From contig CAJXOJ010000002.1 of NCBI GenBank assembly GCA_913057515.1, positions 1 to 64,000 of the forward strand: a stretch of DNA of 64,000 bases. Direction: 5' to 3'. The stretch is from an uncultured Cycloclasticus sp. Its GTDB lineage: Bacteria; Pseudomonadota; Gammaproteobacteria; Methylococcales; Cycloclasticaceae. The position numbers and the translations under genes were made by a program. The notes under the pieces are model-generated. The model saw only the letters and a program-made list of their open reading frames with translations, made no database searches and was not told where the DNA came from. Positions 1 through 9,605 of the stretch are shown here, in pieces. Positions within the stretch are counted from its first letter, which is position 1, and each line of letters opens with the position of its first letter.

Positions 1-1303
1 AGCTAGCTTGTTCTTGACGGGTATTCAAATCCATTTTTCCGGCGAAGCTTAGTAGTGCGCCTTCCATTGGGTCGCCTTCAACAACCCAAATTCCGTTGTG
101 TTCGCGCAGCGCGGCATCATTGCAGAGTATTGAGGCGCGGGCCAACTCTTCCAGCACGGCATGTTCCGCTGGAGACACATAAGCGTCCTCCAGCATGAGT
201 GAACCTTTGGGTTCATAGCCACTACCCTCTAGGGTAAAAAGATGGCGGTGAGTGAGCACAGAGGAAACCATCATTTCATTTCGAGTTAGGGTGCCGGTTT
301 TATCTGTGCAGATAACCGATACCGATCCTAGCGTTTCTATGGCAGGCAAGCGTCGTACGATGGCATTACGCTGAGCCATGGCTTGTACACCAATGGCCAA
401 GGTAATGGTGAGTACCGCTGGTAGGCCCTCAGGAATCGCCGCCACAGACAACCCCACCACAGCCATGAATATCTCAGTGAAATCGTAATGTGCAACAAAG
501 TAGCCAAATGCCAGTAAGATCACAGCGATGAAAAGAATCAAGATGGTCAGCCATTTGGCAAACACATTCATCTGTGTCACTAACGGTGTCGTTAGTGTTT
601 CGATTTGCGATAGAAGTCCGCTGATTCGACCGATCTCAGTACCTGAACCTGTCGCCACGACCACCCCTTTGCCTTGACCACTGGTGACGAGGGTGCCAGA
701 GTAAGCCATACAGCTACGATCTCCTAAGGCAGAGCCTTCAGTAACCGCTTTAGTGTGCTTATCCACCGGCACAGATTCACCGGTTAAAATTGCTTCCTGC
801 ACAGTTAGGCCATGTGTGGTAATCAATCGAAGGTCAGCAGGGACTTTATCACCAGCCTCCAATATGACAATATCGCCGGGAACCAATTGCTCACCATCAA
901 CATTAGCACGCTCTCCAGCACGAATTACATTGGCTTGAGGCGCTAGCATATGGCGGATTGCATCCATAGCCTGTTCTGCTTTTCCTTCTTGCATAAAGCC
1001 GATAATGGCGTTAACAATGACTACCGTCAAAATAACCCCGGTATCGGCCCAATGACCTAGAAGTGCAGTAATCAAAGCAGCGCCGAGCAGTACATAGATA
1101 AGGATGTTATGAAAATGCAGAAAAAAGCGTATCAATGGGTTACGACGGGGTGTCTGTGGCAGTCGGTTTGGGCCATGAACTGAAAAACGAGTTTCAGCTT
1201 CGGTTTGAGTTAAACCATTTTGTGAGGAGCTTAAGTTCTCCAATATAAGATCGGAAGAAATTCCATGCCAATTAGCCTTTGACGTTGTACCTGTCTTTTT
1301 CAT
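1..1303 (-). CDS. P-type cation-transporting ATPase (P2A/Ca2+-type), 3' end outside window
   Basis: This reading frame is open from an ATG at 1303 to the window edge (434 codons) and is missing from the ORF track because it runs off the end. An N-terminal cation-ATPase domain is followed by two membrane segments, the actuator domain with LTGES, another membrane pair ending in AIPEGLP, and the phosphorylation motif DKTGTLT with the acceptor Asp at about residue 334. The PEGLP helix and overall order are those of the SERCA/PMCA-like P2 pumps of the inner membrane, which move Ca2+, Mg2+ or Na+; the ion cannot be told from this part. A GGGGA ribosome site lies just before the ATG. The nucleotide-binding domain and C-terminal membrane helices lie outside. 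It stands alone, with about 700 bases of apparently empty DNA upstream. Confidence 0.93.
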   Translation of the reverse strand, partial: MKKTGTTSKANWHGISSDLILENLSSSQNGLTQTEAETRFSVHGPNRLPQTPRRNPLIRFFLHFHNILIYVLLGAALITALLGHWADTGVILTVVIVNAIIGFMQEGKAEQAMDAIRHMLAPQANVIRAGERANVDGEQLVPGDIVILEAGDKVPADLRLITTHGLTVQEAILTGESVPVDKHTKAVTEGSALGDRSCMAYSGTLVTSGQGKGVVVATGSGTEIGRISGLLSQIETLTTPLVTQMNVFAKWLTILILFIAVILLAFGYFVAHYDFTEIFMAVVGLSVAAIPEGLPAVLTITLAIGVQAMAQRNAIVRRLPAIETLGSVSVICTDKTGTLTRNEMMVSSVLTHRHLFTLEGSGYEPKGSLMLEDAYVSPAEHAVLEELARASILCNDAALREHNGIWVVEGDPMEGALLSFAGKMDLNTRQEQAS

Positions 1304-2005
1304 ATTTCCCCATTGTTAGTGAATAAAAAAATCTTAACTTTGGTAAATACCTTAACTATCATCTTAGCAGATCTTGTTTAAGCTGTTCATTGGAAAAGAC
1401 CAGCTACGGTAAGTGGGAGTGATCACCAGAGTTTAATATTAATAAGCTTTTTAGTCTTCCAGTTGGGTTCGTTATTATTTCAATTTATTTTATTTTGCTC
1501 TTGAGACAGCGCCGCTATATTATTTTGAATTTGAGGTTTCTAAAACTAAGCTACATGGAAAGTTAAACTAATGAAAATACTGGGTGTAGCGAATATAATT
1601 TTTATATTTTCGTTTATGTTTGAGGGCATATCGAAACGTTGCTGACTGTGCTAGCTAACTTAAACCTATGTCCATAAGCGTTTATCTTGCAAGACGATTC
1701 AATACTGTTGACTATGACAGCTTGCTTCTTGAGCTACGTTTACGACATTTACATTATTATCTTTACTCGGAGGCGGAAGTTATTAAAGTAAATATTGCTG
1801 TAGCGAAGCGCACTTTTACTTTTGAGCCTTTTAAGATTAGTCCTCGAGTTGAGACGCTTTCGAGCGAATAAAGAAATCGATAAACCTAAAAATAGATTAA
1901 CTTGAACAATAATTTCTCTTTTGTGGCTTTTGCTTGCGTCAACTTTTTTGACAGTGATGCGCTAGGAGCGCAAGTAGAAAATAGCTTTGATGATGTGAAG
2001 GTGAG
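1304..2005. other. Intergenic stretch, no convincing gene
   Basis: About 700 bases between the P-type ATPase and the end of mobA. The only tracked ORF (1668-1871, 67 aa) shows no recognisable motif and no good ribosome site. Near the right end a short open frame from a TTG (about 1902) reads FVAFACVNFFDSDALGAQ and stops near 2009; it could be a gene remnant but I do not recognise it. Two small stem-loops are visible there (GTCAA/TTGAC and TGCGC/GCGCA), neither followed by a convincing T-run. Confidence 0.5.
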
Positions 2006-2653
2006 TTAAATAGGGAAGTTATCTTTTCCTTTTAGTTTGTCGAACAAAACTTCGGCTTCGATTAGGTCCTCGTTGCAGTTGATGTTAAAGAAAGGGTCAA
2101 TGCTTTGCTCACTAAAGTCTGGGTGAGATACCTTGTAATGAGATGTCCATAGGTCAATTTTACGAATATCTTGCTCGGTTAAGGCGATGCGTAAATCTGA
2201 GAGCAGCTTAACCGGCCATAAGCCAATAACTGGGTGTGTGCGTTTATTGGAAGCGGCACACGCTATAGTTGAGTGATTATCTTGTATTGATTGATATAAG
2301 CTTGCAACTAAATTTTTTGGGAGAAAAGGGGTGTCTACAGGAACACTGGCAATCCACTGGGTTTCAGGTTGATGTTGCTGTACCCACTCCATTGACGCTA
2401 AAAGCCCTGCTAAGGGGCCAAGAAAGCCCTCTAATGAGTCTTTTATAATTGGTAATTGGTAAGAAGAAAGTTGCTCGTTATGACTATTGCTACTAATTAT
2501 GACACTGCTGCACTGGGGTGAAAAGCTATCCAGTACGTGTTCAAAAAGAGGTTTGTTAGCGAGCTGTAAGAAGCTTTTGTCTCTATTGCCCATTCTTCTT
2601 GACAGCCCACCCGATAGAATGACGCCGACTATCTCTGTTGAGTTATTAAACAT
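2006..2653 (-). CDS. mobA: Molybdenum cofactor guanylyltransferase MobA
   Basis: MobA transfers GMP from GTP to molybdopterin to make the bis-guanine-dinucleotide cofactor used by formate dehydrogenases of the DMSO-reductase family. The N-terminus carries the nucleotidyltransferase signature GVILSGGLSRRMGNRDK, followed by VPVDTPFLP, the metal-binding Asp region, and a conserved HPVIGLWP segment. At 215 aa it is slightly longer than the E. coli protein (about 194). Its ATG overlaps the stop codon of the formate dehydrogenase catalytic gene in a TAATG junction, so the two are probably translationally coupled. That fits its job, since the upstream enzyme needs this cofactor. Confidence 0.95.
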   Translation of the reverse strand: MFNNSTEIVGVILSGGLSRRMGNRDKSFLQLANKPLFEHVLDSFSPQCSSVIISSNSHNEQLSSYQLPIIKDSLEGFLGPLAGLLASMEWVQQHQPETQWIASVPVDTPFLPKNLVASLYQSIQDNHSTIACAASNKRTHPVIGLWPVKLLSDLRIALTEQDIRKIDLWTSHYKVSHPDFSEQSIDPFFNINCNEDLIEAEVLFDKLKGKDNFPI

Positions 2654-5367
2654 TAAACTGTGGTTATTTTTACCGCTGAGTATTTGAATTCTGGAATTTT
2701 CGCAAGAGGGTCGAGGTCGTCGCTGGTAAGTAGGTTTGCAGCTGCCTCAACGTAAGCAAATGGGATGAAAATGAGCCCTGCTTGAACTTTGTTATCGACA
2801 CGAACTTTTATTTGGACAGACCCTCGACGGCTCGATATACAAACGAGGTCCCCCGCTTTTACGTTAAGTGCTGCGCAATCGAGGTGACTCATTTGAACAA
2901 AAGCTTCTGGTTCAAGGGCATTGAGTTGTTTGCTACGTCGCGTCATGGAGCCCGTATGCCAATGTTCTAGCAGCCGCCCCGTTGTGAGGATGAAGTCGTA
3001 CTCTTTGTCTAATGGGTCATTAGGCGGTAAAAAGCTGGATGGAATAAACTGTCCACGGCCATCTTCTGTAGGGAAGCCATGAGCAAAAACAATGTCTTGA
3101 CCAGCCTCGTCAGGGGCTGAGCAAGGGTACGTAACGGAGTGCTCTTTATCAAGCCTTTGCCAGCTAATATTGGCTAAGGAGGGCATGGCTAACTGCATTT
3201 CTTGGTAAATATCTTCAGGTGATTTATAGGGCCAATTAAAGCCCAAGCGTTGCGCGATCTGATGGGTGATCCACCAATCTGGTTTTGCCTGACCTGGCGG
3301 CTCAACTGCTTTGCGTCCCATTTGTACTTGCCTGTTTGTGTTGGTCACCGTGCCATTTTTTTCTAGCCAAGTGGTCGCTGGTAAAACAACATCAGCAAAC
3401 ATCGCTGTTTCTGTTAGAAAAATATCTTGTACAACGAAGTGATCTAATTTTGCTAGGGCCGTTCGAGCATGGTTTAAATTAGGATCAGACATGGCAGGGT
3501 TTTCACCCATGACATACATAGATTTAATCGTGTCGTTATGAATGGCATGCATGATTTCAATCACGGTTAAACCAGTTTGCTCATTTAGCGAGGTGTCCCA
3601 TAGGGATTCAAAAAAGGCTTTAGCTTCAGGATCGCTTATGTCTTTATAATCAGGATAAAACATTGGAACTAAGGCGGCGTCGGATGCGCCTTGCACATTA
3701 TTTTGGCCACGTAATGGGTGTAATCCTGTACCGGGCTTTCCAATATGGCCACACATTAAGGCTAACGAAATAAGGCAGCGTGCATTGTCTGTTCCATGTG
3801 TATGTTGCGAGATGCCCATGCCCCAAAAAATAATGGCAGATTTCGCGGTCGCGTATTTTCTTGCCACGGTTTTAATGGTTTCAGCATCAATGCCACAGAT
3901 GCTCTGCATTTTTTCAGGCGAGAAGCTTTGAAGGTGTGTCGTTAATTGTGCAAAACCAGATGTGTATTGTTCTATGTAATCTGGTTTGTAAAGTTGTTCA
4001 TTAACAATCACGTGCATGATGGCGTTAAGTAATGCCACATCTGTGCCTGGTGTAAATTGCAGCATATGCGTGGCTTGCTGTTTTAAGGCAAGGGCTCTAG
4101 GGTCCATAACAATAAGCTCAGCGCCTAGTTGTGTGGCTTGTTTGAAAAAGGTTGCTGCAACGGGGTGGTTTTCACTTGGGTTAGCGCCAATGACGATAAT
4201 CAAATCACTGTCTTTAACGGCCATAAATGGCGCGGTTACGGCGCCTGAGCCAATGGTTTCTAGCAGAGCAGTTACGGAGGAGGCATGGCATAACCGCGTA
4301 CAATGATCAACGTTGTTGGTGCCAAAGCCAGCACGTATCAACTTTTGGAAAATATAGGCTTCCTCATTAGAGCACTTCGCTGAGCCAAAACCAGCAAGAG
4401 AGTCTGAGCCGTTTTGTTTTTTGCTTGCCGAAAAGCCACTGGCGGCAACATCGAGAGCTTCTGCCCAACTGGCTTTTCTAAAGTGCGTGTAGGGGTTGGC
4501 TGGGTCAATATTAATGCCTTTTTCCATACCCTTTATTCTAATTAAAGGTTCGGTAAGACGCTGATCAGAGGAAATATAATCATAGCCATAGCGGCCTTTA
4601 ACGCATAAACGCCCTTGATTAGCTGGGCCATTGGCGCCGTCAACTGAGCTGACTTTATTGTTTTTAATATTCAGTTTAACTTGGCAACCAACACCACAAT
4701 ACGGGCAGATGGACTGAACCTGCTTGTCCACTTCGTTAACCTTAGGGGTGGCAGGTAAAAGTGCATGAGTGGGGCAGGCCTGAACGCATTCGCCACAGGC
4801 TACGCAGGTTGACTCGCCCATCGGGTCATCGAAATCAAAGGTTATTTTCTCATGCTGGCCGCGTTCGGCAAGTCCGATAACGTTATTAACTTGAACTTCT
4901 TGACAGGCGCGAACACACAAGCTGCAACGAATGCAAGCATCAGCGCGTACAGATATTGCTGGGTGAGAAAGGTCGCTAGGCGGAGGACTATTTTTGGGAA
5001 AGCGCGAAGGTGCAAGCTGCATTGATTGTGCTAAATTATCGAAATCTGAACCCGAAAGCGTTTCCTGGTTTAGATCAGTGCTTAATAACTCCATCACCAT
5101 TTGCCGAGCCGATTTGGCGCGCTCACTTTGTGTATGAATAACCATGTTATCAGCGGGGTATCTACAGCACGAGGCGGCGAGCGTACGTTCACCATCAATT
5201 TCAACCATGCAGGTTCGGCAGTTACCATCAGATCGATAACCCGGTTTGTCGTTAAAGCATAAATGCGGGATAGTGTTGCCGTGCCTTTTGGCTACTTGCC
5301 AAATGGTCTCGTCTGAATCAGTAGAGACGTTTTTCCCATCGATTATAAATGAAATAGAGTCGCTCAT
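2653..5367 (-). CDS. fdhA: NAD-dependent formate dehydrogenase, molybdopterin (alpha) subunit
   Basis: Catalytic subunit of a soluble NAD-linked formate dehydrogenase oxidising formate to CO2. In order: an N-terminal 2Fe-2S ferredoxin domain (Cys near 37, 50 and 53), a NuoG-type linker, two 4Fe-4S motifs (CIRCSLCVRAC near 145, CVACGECVQAC near 188), the Fe4S4 cluster motif CPYCGVGC near 222, and the large molybdopterin domains. The likely metal ligand is Cys360 in TRLCHASS, followed by the conserved His; this is a Cys, not a selenocysteine, enzyme. CGHIGKPGTGLHPLRGQNN is also typical of formate dehydrogenases. At 904 aa it is in the range of FdsA/Fdh1A. It starts one base after the NuoE/NuoF-like subunit stops. 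Confidence 0.95.
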   Translation of the reverse strand: MSDSISFIIDGKNVSTDSDETIWQVAKRHGNTIPHLCFNDKPGYRSDGNCRTCMVEIDGERTLAASCCRYPADNMVIHTQSERAKSARQMVMELLSTDLNQETLSGSDFDNLAQSMQLAPSRFPKNSPPPSDLSHPAISVRADACIRCSLCVRACQEVQVNNVIGLAERGQHEKITFDFDDPMGESTCVACGECVQACPTHALLPATPKVNEVDKQVQSICPYCGVGCQVKLNIKNNKVSSVDGANGPANQGRLCVKGRYGYDYISSDQRLTEPLIRIKGMEKGINIDPANPYTHFRKASWAEALDVAASGFSASKKQNGSDSLAGFGSAKCSNEEAYIFQKLIRAGFGTNNVDHCTRLCHASSVTALLETIGSGAVTAPFMAVKDSDLIIVIGANPSENHPVAATFFKQATQLGAELIVMDPRALALKQQATHMLQFTPGTDVALLNAIMHVIVNEQLYKPDYIEQYTSGFAQLTTHLQSFSPEKMQSICGIDAETIKTVARKYATAKSAIIFWGMGISQHTHGTDNARCLISLALMCGHIGKPGTGLHPLRGQNNVQGASDAALVPMFYPDYKDISDPEAKAFFESLWDTSLNEQTGLTVIEIMHAIHNDTIKSMYVMGENPAMSDPNLNHARTALAKLDHFVVQDIFLTETAMFADVVLPATTWLEKNGTVTNTNRQVQMGRKAVEPPGQAKPDWWITHQIAQRLGFNWPYKSPEDIYQEMQLAMPSLANISWQRLDKEHSVTYPCSAPDEAGQDIVFAHGFPTEDGRGQFIPSSFLPPNDPLDKEYDFILTTGRLLEHWHTGSMTRRSKQLNALEPEAFVQMSHLDCAALNVKAGDLVCISSRRGSVQIKVRVDNKVQAGLIFIPFAYVEAAANLLTSDDLDPLAKIPEFKYSAVKITTV

Positions 5368-7059
5368 TTAAACGTCCTCAGCAAAGTATTTAATAGCGCT
5401 AAGAATTGGGTTCGGGGCAGCTTGACCTAAGCCGCAGATTGAAGCATCAGCCATGGTTGTGCATAATTCTTTTAATAATGGCTTATTCCACTGTTGCTCT
5501 GATAGCAGTGAGCTAGCTTTCTCGCAGCCGACTCTACAAGGGGTACACTGACCGCAACTTTCATCGCTAAAGAACGCTAATAGATTTTGGCTAGTTGCCT
5601 TGATACTATCTTTATCCGATAAAATGATGATGGCATGTGAACCAATAAAACAGCCGTGTTCAGTCAAACTGCCAAAATCAAGTGGTATCTGGTCTAAGGA
5701 CGCGGGTAGTATGCCGCCAGATGCGCCGCCAGGAAGGTAGGCTTTGAACGAATGACCTGCAAGCATACCACCTGCTAAATCAATTAATTCGCGCACATGG
5801 CTACCTGCAGGGGCAACAATAACACCCGGTTTATTTACCCGACCTGAAACCGAGAATGAGCGAAGCCCACTAGCCCCGTTCTTTCCTTGCTTCGCAAAAT
5901 GTTCACCGCCATTTTTTAAGATGCTGGGTATCCAGTAGAGGGTTTCAACGTTTTGTACTAAGGTCGGTTGACCAAATAATCCTTGATGAGCAACATACGG
6001 AGGACGCTGACGAGGAATGCCACGCTTGCCTTCAATCGATTCAATCATCGCTGATTCTTCGCCACAAATATACGCGCCAGCGCCACGCCTTATGTCGACA
6101 TAACCGTCTTTAATTATTTTATGATCGATAAGGTGTTGAATTTCATCATGTAACAGTTGGTTAATCGCCGCGTATTCATCTCGTAAATAAATATAAATTT
6201 TATCAGCCTCAATAAGGCGAGCGGCGATGAGCATCCCTTCTAAAAATTGATGAGGCTTGGTCGATAAGTAATGCCGATCTTTGAAGGTACCAGGTTCACC
6301 TTCATCCGCATTGACACAAAAATACCTAGGTGATGGTTCAGCTTTTACAATACGTAATTTGTTAGCGGTGGGAAAACCTGCGCCTCCCATTCCTTTTAAA
6401 TTGCTTTTTTCAAGTTCTTTAAGAACGTCGTCTACGCTTAATGTTTGTTTGTTGAGCGAGGCGAGTAATTGATAGCCGTTTGCATCTAGATACTGCTCGT
6501 AACTTTGGTATGTGGGCAAAATAGCCTGGGTATGTTTGTTCTTTGCGGTATTAAGTAATGAGGCGGCGCTGACCTTGCCAAGGTAGTTTTTGCCAACGGC
6601 TGCAGCAGGTGCTTGCTGACATAAACCCATGCAAGGAGCGGCTGTGATTCGAATAGAGCTTGGGCTTTTTTCGACGAGTTCATTGATTAGGTCGTCAGCG
6701 CCAGCCATACAGCAACTTAATGAGTTGCAGACACGAATAGTTAACGGAGGCGGTGCTATGTCGTTTTCTTTAACGACATCAAAATGGTGATAAAAAGTGG
6801 CGACTTCATAGGCCTCGGCTTGCGATAATTTAAGAGTATCGGCTAAGGCCATTAAATGACGGCTGCTGATATGAGACCATTTATCCTGAATAAGATGCAA
6901 GTATTCAATAAGTAGTTCTTTTCGCAGCGGCTTGTCAGTCAATAACTCGCTTATATCCTGCTGGGCACCTGCATCAAGTTGACGACCTTTTTGAGTAAAC
7001 CTGCCTTTGCGTTTCTTTTTACTGCCGGGCCTGACTAAAGGCGAGGATTTATGTGGCAT
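5368..7059 (-). CDS. fdhB: Formate dehydrogenase diaphorase subunit, NuoE-NuoF fusion
   Basis: Passes electrons from the molybdopterin subunit to NAD+. The N-terminal third is NuoE-like with a 2Fe-2S site (VCNSLSCCMAG and CMGLCQQAP). The rest is NuoF-like with the FMN/NADH region (GMGGAGFPTANK, VNADEGEPGTFKDR, GAGAYICGEE) and the 4Fe-4S motif ESCGQCTPCRVGC. Two subunits that are separate in the fdsGBA type are fused here, as in the Methylobacterium Fdh1 type. The track begins at 7116, but that ATG lies inside the terminator stem of the preceding pckA gene. I place the start at the ATG at 7059 (MPHKSSPLV, 563 aa), though no strong ribosome site is visible there. It is the first gene of an operon with the catalytic subunit and mobA. 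Confidence 0.9.
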   Translation of the reverse strand: MPHKSSPLVRPGSKKKRKGRFTQKGRQLDAGAQQDISELLTDKPLRKELLIEYLHLIQDKWSHISSRHLMALADTLKLSQAEAYEVATFYHHFDVVKENDIAPPPLTIRVCNSLSCCMAGADDLINELVEKSPSSIRITAAPCMGLCQQAPAAAVGKNYLGKVSAASLLNTAKNKHTQAILPTYQSYEQYLDANGYQLLASLNKQTLSVDDVLKELEKSNLKGMGGAGFPTANKLRIVKAEPSPRYFCVNADEGEPGTFKDRHYLSTKPHQFLEGMLIAARLIEADKIYIYLRDEYAAINQLLHDEIQHLIDHKIIKDGYVDIRRGAGAYICGEESAMIESIEGKRGIPRQRPPYVAHQGLFGQPTLVQNVETLYWIPSILKNGGEHFAKQGKNGASGLRSFSVSGRVNKPGVIVAPAGSHVRELIDLAGGMLAGHSFKAYLPGGASGGILPASLDQIPLDFGSLTEHGCFIGSHAIIILSDKDSIKATSQNLLAFFSDESCGQCTPCRVGCEKASSLLSEQQWNKPLLKELCTTMADASICGLGQAAPNPILSAIKYFAEDV

Positions 7060-7103
7060 AAACGAGTTAGAGTTTTGTTGTTGCAAAGAGAACAAAGGTA
7101 ACA

Positions 7104-7137
7104 CAAAAAAGGCCATACGTAAGCATGGCCTTTTTTG
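7104..7137. terminator. Strong bidirectional rho-independent terminator after pckA
   Basis: Thirteen-base arms (CAAAAAAGGCCAT / ATGGCCTTTTTTG) around an 8-base loop give a GC-core stem flanked by an A-run and a T-run. It sits about 23 bases past the pckA stop in the direction of pckA transcription, so it should end the xseB-to-pckA operon. Promoters for the formate dehydrogenase genes must then lie downstream of it or act by readthrough. Confidence 0.9.
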
Positions 7138-7159
7138 TTAAAACAAGCATTTAACGATA

Positions 7160-8764
7160 TTATTTTAGCTGCGGTCCGGCAGCAACAAGTGATTTGCCTT
7201 CTTCGTTATCGGTGTACTTTTCGAAATTAAGTTCAAACAAGTGAGCCAGCTCATGAGCACGTTTGGTCCAGTCTGCTTCATCTTCATAAGTGTTACGTGG
7301 ATCAAGTATTTCAGTTTTAACGCCGGCTAGTGAAGTAGGTATTTCTAAATTAAAATACGGAATATGAGTTGTTTCTGCTTCTTCGATTGAGCCATCAAGG
7401 ATGGCATTAATAATACCGCGTGTATCTTTGATAGAAATACGTTTACCTGTGCCATTCCAGCCAGTATTAACCAGATAAGCCTCGGCATTGACCGCTTCCA
7501 TACGCTTCACTAACTCTTGTGCATATTTAGTGGGGTGTAATGATAAAAAGGCTGCTCCAAAGGCTGCTGAGAAGGTTGGAGTTGGCTCTGTGATGCCTCG
7601 CTCAGTACCGGCAAGTTTTGCGGTAAAGCCAGACAAAAAGTAATATTTTGTTTGTTCTGCCGTTAATTTTGAAACCGGTGGGGTGACGCCAAACGCATCG
7701 GCTGTTAAAAAGATGACTTTTTTAGCATGACCGCCTTTTGAAATGGGTTTAACAATGTTTTCGATGTGATCTATCGGGTAGGAAACTCGAGTGTTTTCAG
7801 TTTTTGAATTGTCATCAAATTGAATAACGTTATCATCAGATAGAGTGACATTTTCAAGCAAGGCATCACGACGAATCGCCCCATAAATTTCAGGCTCATC
7901 TTCGGCGCTTAAATTAATAACTTTAGCATAGCAACCGCCTTCAAAATTAAAGACACCGTCATCGTCCCAACCATGTTCATCATCACCGATCAGTTGGCGA
8001 TCTTTGTCGGTTGATAAGGTTGTTTTACCCGTGCCTGATAAGCCAAAGAAAATCGCCACGTCTCCTTCTTTACCAACGTTAGCAGAGCAATGCATTGAAG
8101 CCATGCCGCGAAGTGGTAGCAGGTAGTTCATCATGCTGAACATGCCTTTTTTCATTTCGCCGCCGTACCAAGTACCGCCAATCAGTTGTACTTTTTCAGT
8201 GAGGTTAAAGGCAATGAAGTTTTCTGAATTAAGGCCGTGGCTCTTCCAATCAGGGTCATTTGCTTTAGCGCCATTTAAGACGACAAAATCGGGTTCAAAG
8301 TTTTCTAGCTCTTGTTCGGTAGGGCGAATAAACATGTTTTTTACAAAGTGAGCTTGCCATGCAACTTCTACGATAAAACGGACGGCTAAGCGAGAGTCTT
8401 TGTTAGCACCGCAAAATGTATCGACAACGAATAAACGTTGGCCAGATAATTGCTCGGTAACGATTTTTTTCAGGCTGCCCCAATTCTCTTCTGACAGCGG
8501 CTTATTATCATTTTTACCCTGAGTTGACCACCAAACGGTGTCACGAGACACATCATCCATCACGATGAATTTGTCTTTAGGAGAACGACCGGTAAAAACA
8601 CCAGTATCAACAGCCACAGCGCCCAGATTGGTGACAGTTCCTTTTTCATACCCAGTCAAGTCTTCACGAGTTTCTTCTTTAAATAAAAGGTCGAATGATG
8701 GGTTGTGGATTATTTCACTGACATTGCTAATGCCATATTGGGTTAGGTCAATGGTGTTAGACAT
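7160..8764 (-). CDS. pckA: Phosphoenolpyruvate carboxykinase (ATP)
   Basis: Converts oxaloacetate and ATP to phosphoenolpyruvate, CO2 and ADP, the entry to gluconeogenesis when the cell grows on acids or aromatic compounds. The kinase-1a loop [11 protein letters not shown] and the metal-binding [13 protein letters not shown] segment identify the ATP-dependent family, as do TGRSPKDKF near the N-terminus and the full length (534 aa). It begins with a CCGGAG ribosome site, 20 bases after folE2, so it is probably the last gene of the xseB-ispA-dxs-folE2 unit. The strong terminator follows it. Confidence 0.97.
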   Translation of the reverse strand: MSNTIDLTQYGISNVSEIIHNPSFDLLFKEETREDLTGYEKGTVTNLGAVAVDTGVFTGRSPKDKFIVMDDVSRDTVWWSTQGKNDNKPLSEENWGSLKKIVTEQLSGQRLFVVDTFCGANKDSRLAVRFIVEVAWQAHFVKNMFIRPTEQELENFEPDFVVLNGAKANDPDWKSHGLNSENFIAFNLTEKVQLIGGTWYGGEMKKGMFSMMNYLLPLRGMASMHCSANVGKEGDVAIFFGLSGTGKTTLSTDKDRQLIGDDEHGWDDDGVFNFEGGCYAKVINLSAEDEPEIYGAIRRDALLENVTLSDDNVIQFDDNSKTENTRVSYPIDHIENIVKPISKGGHAKKVIFLTADAFGVTPPVSKLTAEQTKYYFLSGFTAKLAGTERGITEPTPTFSAAFGAAFLSLHPTKYAQELVKRMEAVNAEAYLVNTGWNGTGKRISIKDTRGIINAILDGSIEEAETTHIPYFNLEIPTSLAGVKTEILDPRNTYEDEADWTKRAHELAHLFELNFEKYTDNEEGKSLVAAGPQLK

Positions 8765-8784
8765 TGTTTGTTGCTCCGGTAATA

Positions 8785-9567
8785 TTAAGTTAATTTGTTA
8801 TTTTCAACCACGGCGTATGCGGAATGGTTGTGTATTGATTCAAAGTTCTCAGCTTCAAGAGTATAGGCTAAAATTCGAGTGTCGTTATTAAGCGCGTTGG
8901 CAACATCTCTCACGACGTCTTCAACAAACTTAGGGTTGTCATAGGCTAGTTCAGTAACGTACTTTTCGTCTGGCCTCTTTAATAAACTAAACAGCTCGCT
9001 AGAGGCTTGTTTTTCAACCAGTTGGATAATATCTTCAGCGCAAATATCATTATTAATGGCTGCGCTAACGGTGATATGTGAGCGTTGGTTATGAGCCCCG
9101 TATTCAGAAATTTTCTTAGAACAAGGGCATAAGCTGGTGACGGGAATAACAACAGTAAGATTAATCTTTGTTTCAGACGGAGACCATTCGCCTTCTAGTT
9201 TTATTTGATAATCCAGTAAGCTCTTTACGCCGCTGACAGGCGCTGACTTGTTAACAAAGTATAAAAAGTCCAGTGTTATGTAACCCTTATCTGCTTCTAG
9301 CAGATGGGTCATTTTCTTTAATAATGCTGGGAACTCTTTGATAGAGAATTGTTGCCAGTCTTCATTTAACAAGGCCACGAAACGTGACATGTGCGTGCCT
9401 TTTTGATGATGCGGTAAATTAACGGCCATCTTAAAGGTGCCAACAGTTGCTTGTTGCCGACCTTCTTTATCTATGAAGACAAAAGGGTGACGAATATCTT
9501 TGATACCTACTTTGTTGATCGCTATGTTTCTAGCGTCGGGGTGATTTTGTACGTCTTCGATGGTCAT
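8785..9567 (-). CDS. folE2: GTP cyclohydrolase I, type IB (FolE2)
   Basis: Makes 7,8-dihydroneopterin triphosphate from GTP, the first step of folate and some modified-nucleoside pathways. It belongs to the FolE2 (COG1469) family, unrelated in sequence to canonical FolE, and can use metals other than Zn. The diagnostic segment [22 protein letters not shown] holds the metal-binding Cys and is intact. Length 260 aa is typical. It lies 38 bases after dxs and 20 before pckA in the same direction. No folE1 is visible in the window. Confidence 0.95.
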   Translation of the reverse strand: MTIEDVQNHPDARNIAINKVGIKDIRHPFVFIDKEGRQQATVGTFKMAVNLPHHQKGTHMSRFVALLNEDWQQFSIKEFPALLKKMTHLLEADKGYITLDFLYFVNKSAPVSGVKSLLDYQIKLEGEWSPSETKINLTVVIPVTSLCPCSKKISEYGAHNQRSHITVSAAINNDICAEDIIQLVEKQASSELFSLLKRPDEKYVTELAYDNPKFVEDVVRDVANALNNDTRILAYTLEAENFESIHNHSAYAVVENNKLT

Positions 9568-9605
9568 ATTTATCCAAATGCAATGGGTTATATCAAATTA
9601 ATGGT

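Noticed and set aside
1668-1871. 67-aa plus-strand ORF in the first intergenic gap
   Set aside because: No ribosome site, no recognisable motif, and composition consistent with a chance frame in AT-rich DNA.
4016-4306. 96-aa ORF opposite the formate dehydrogenase alpha gene
   Set aside because: Lies entirely antisense to a well-supported gene and has no domain features; a shadow frame.
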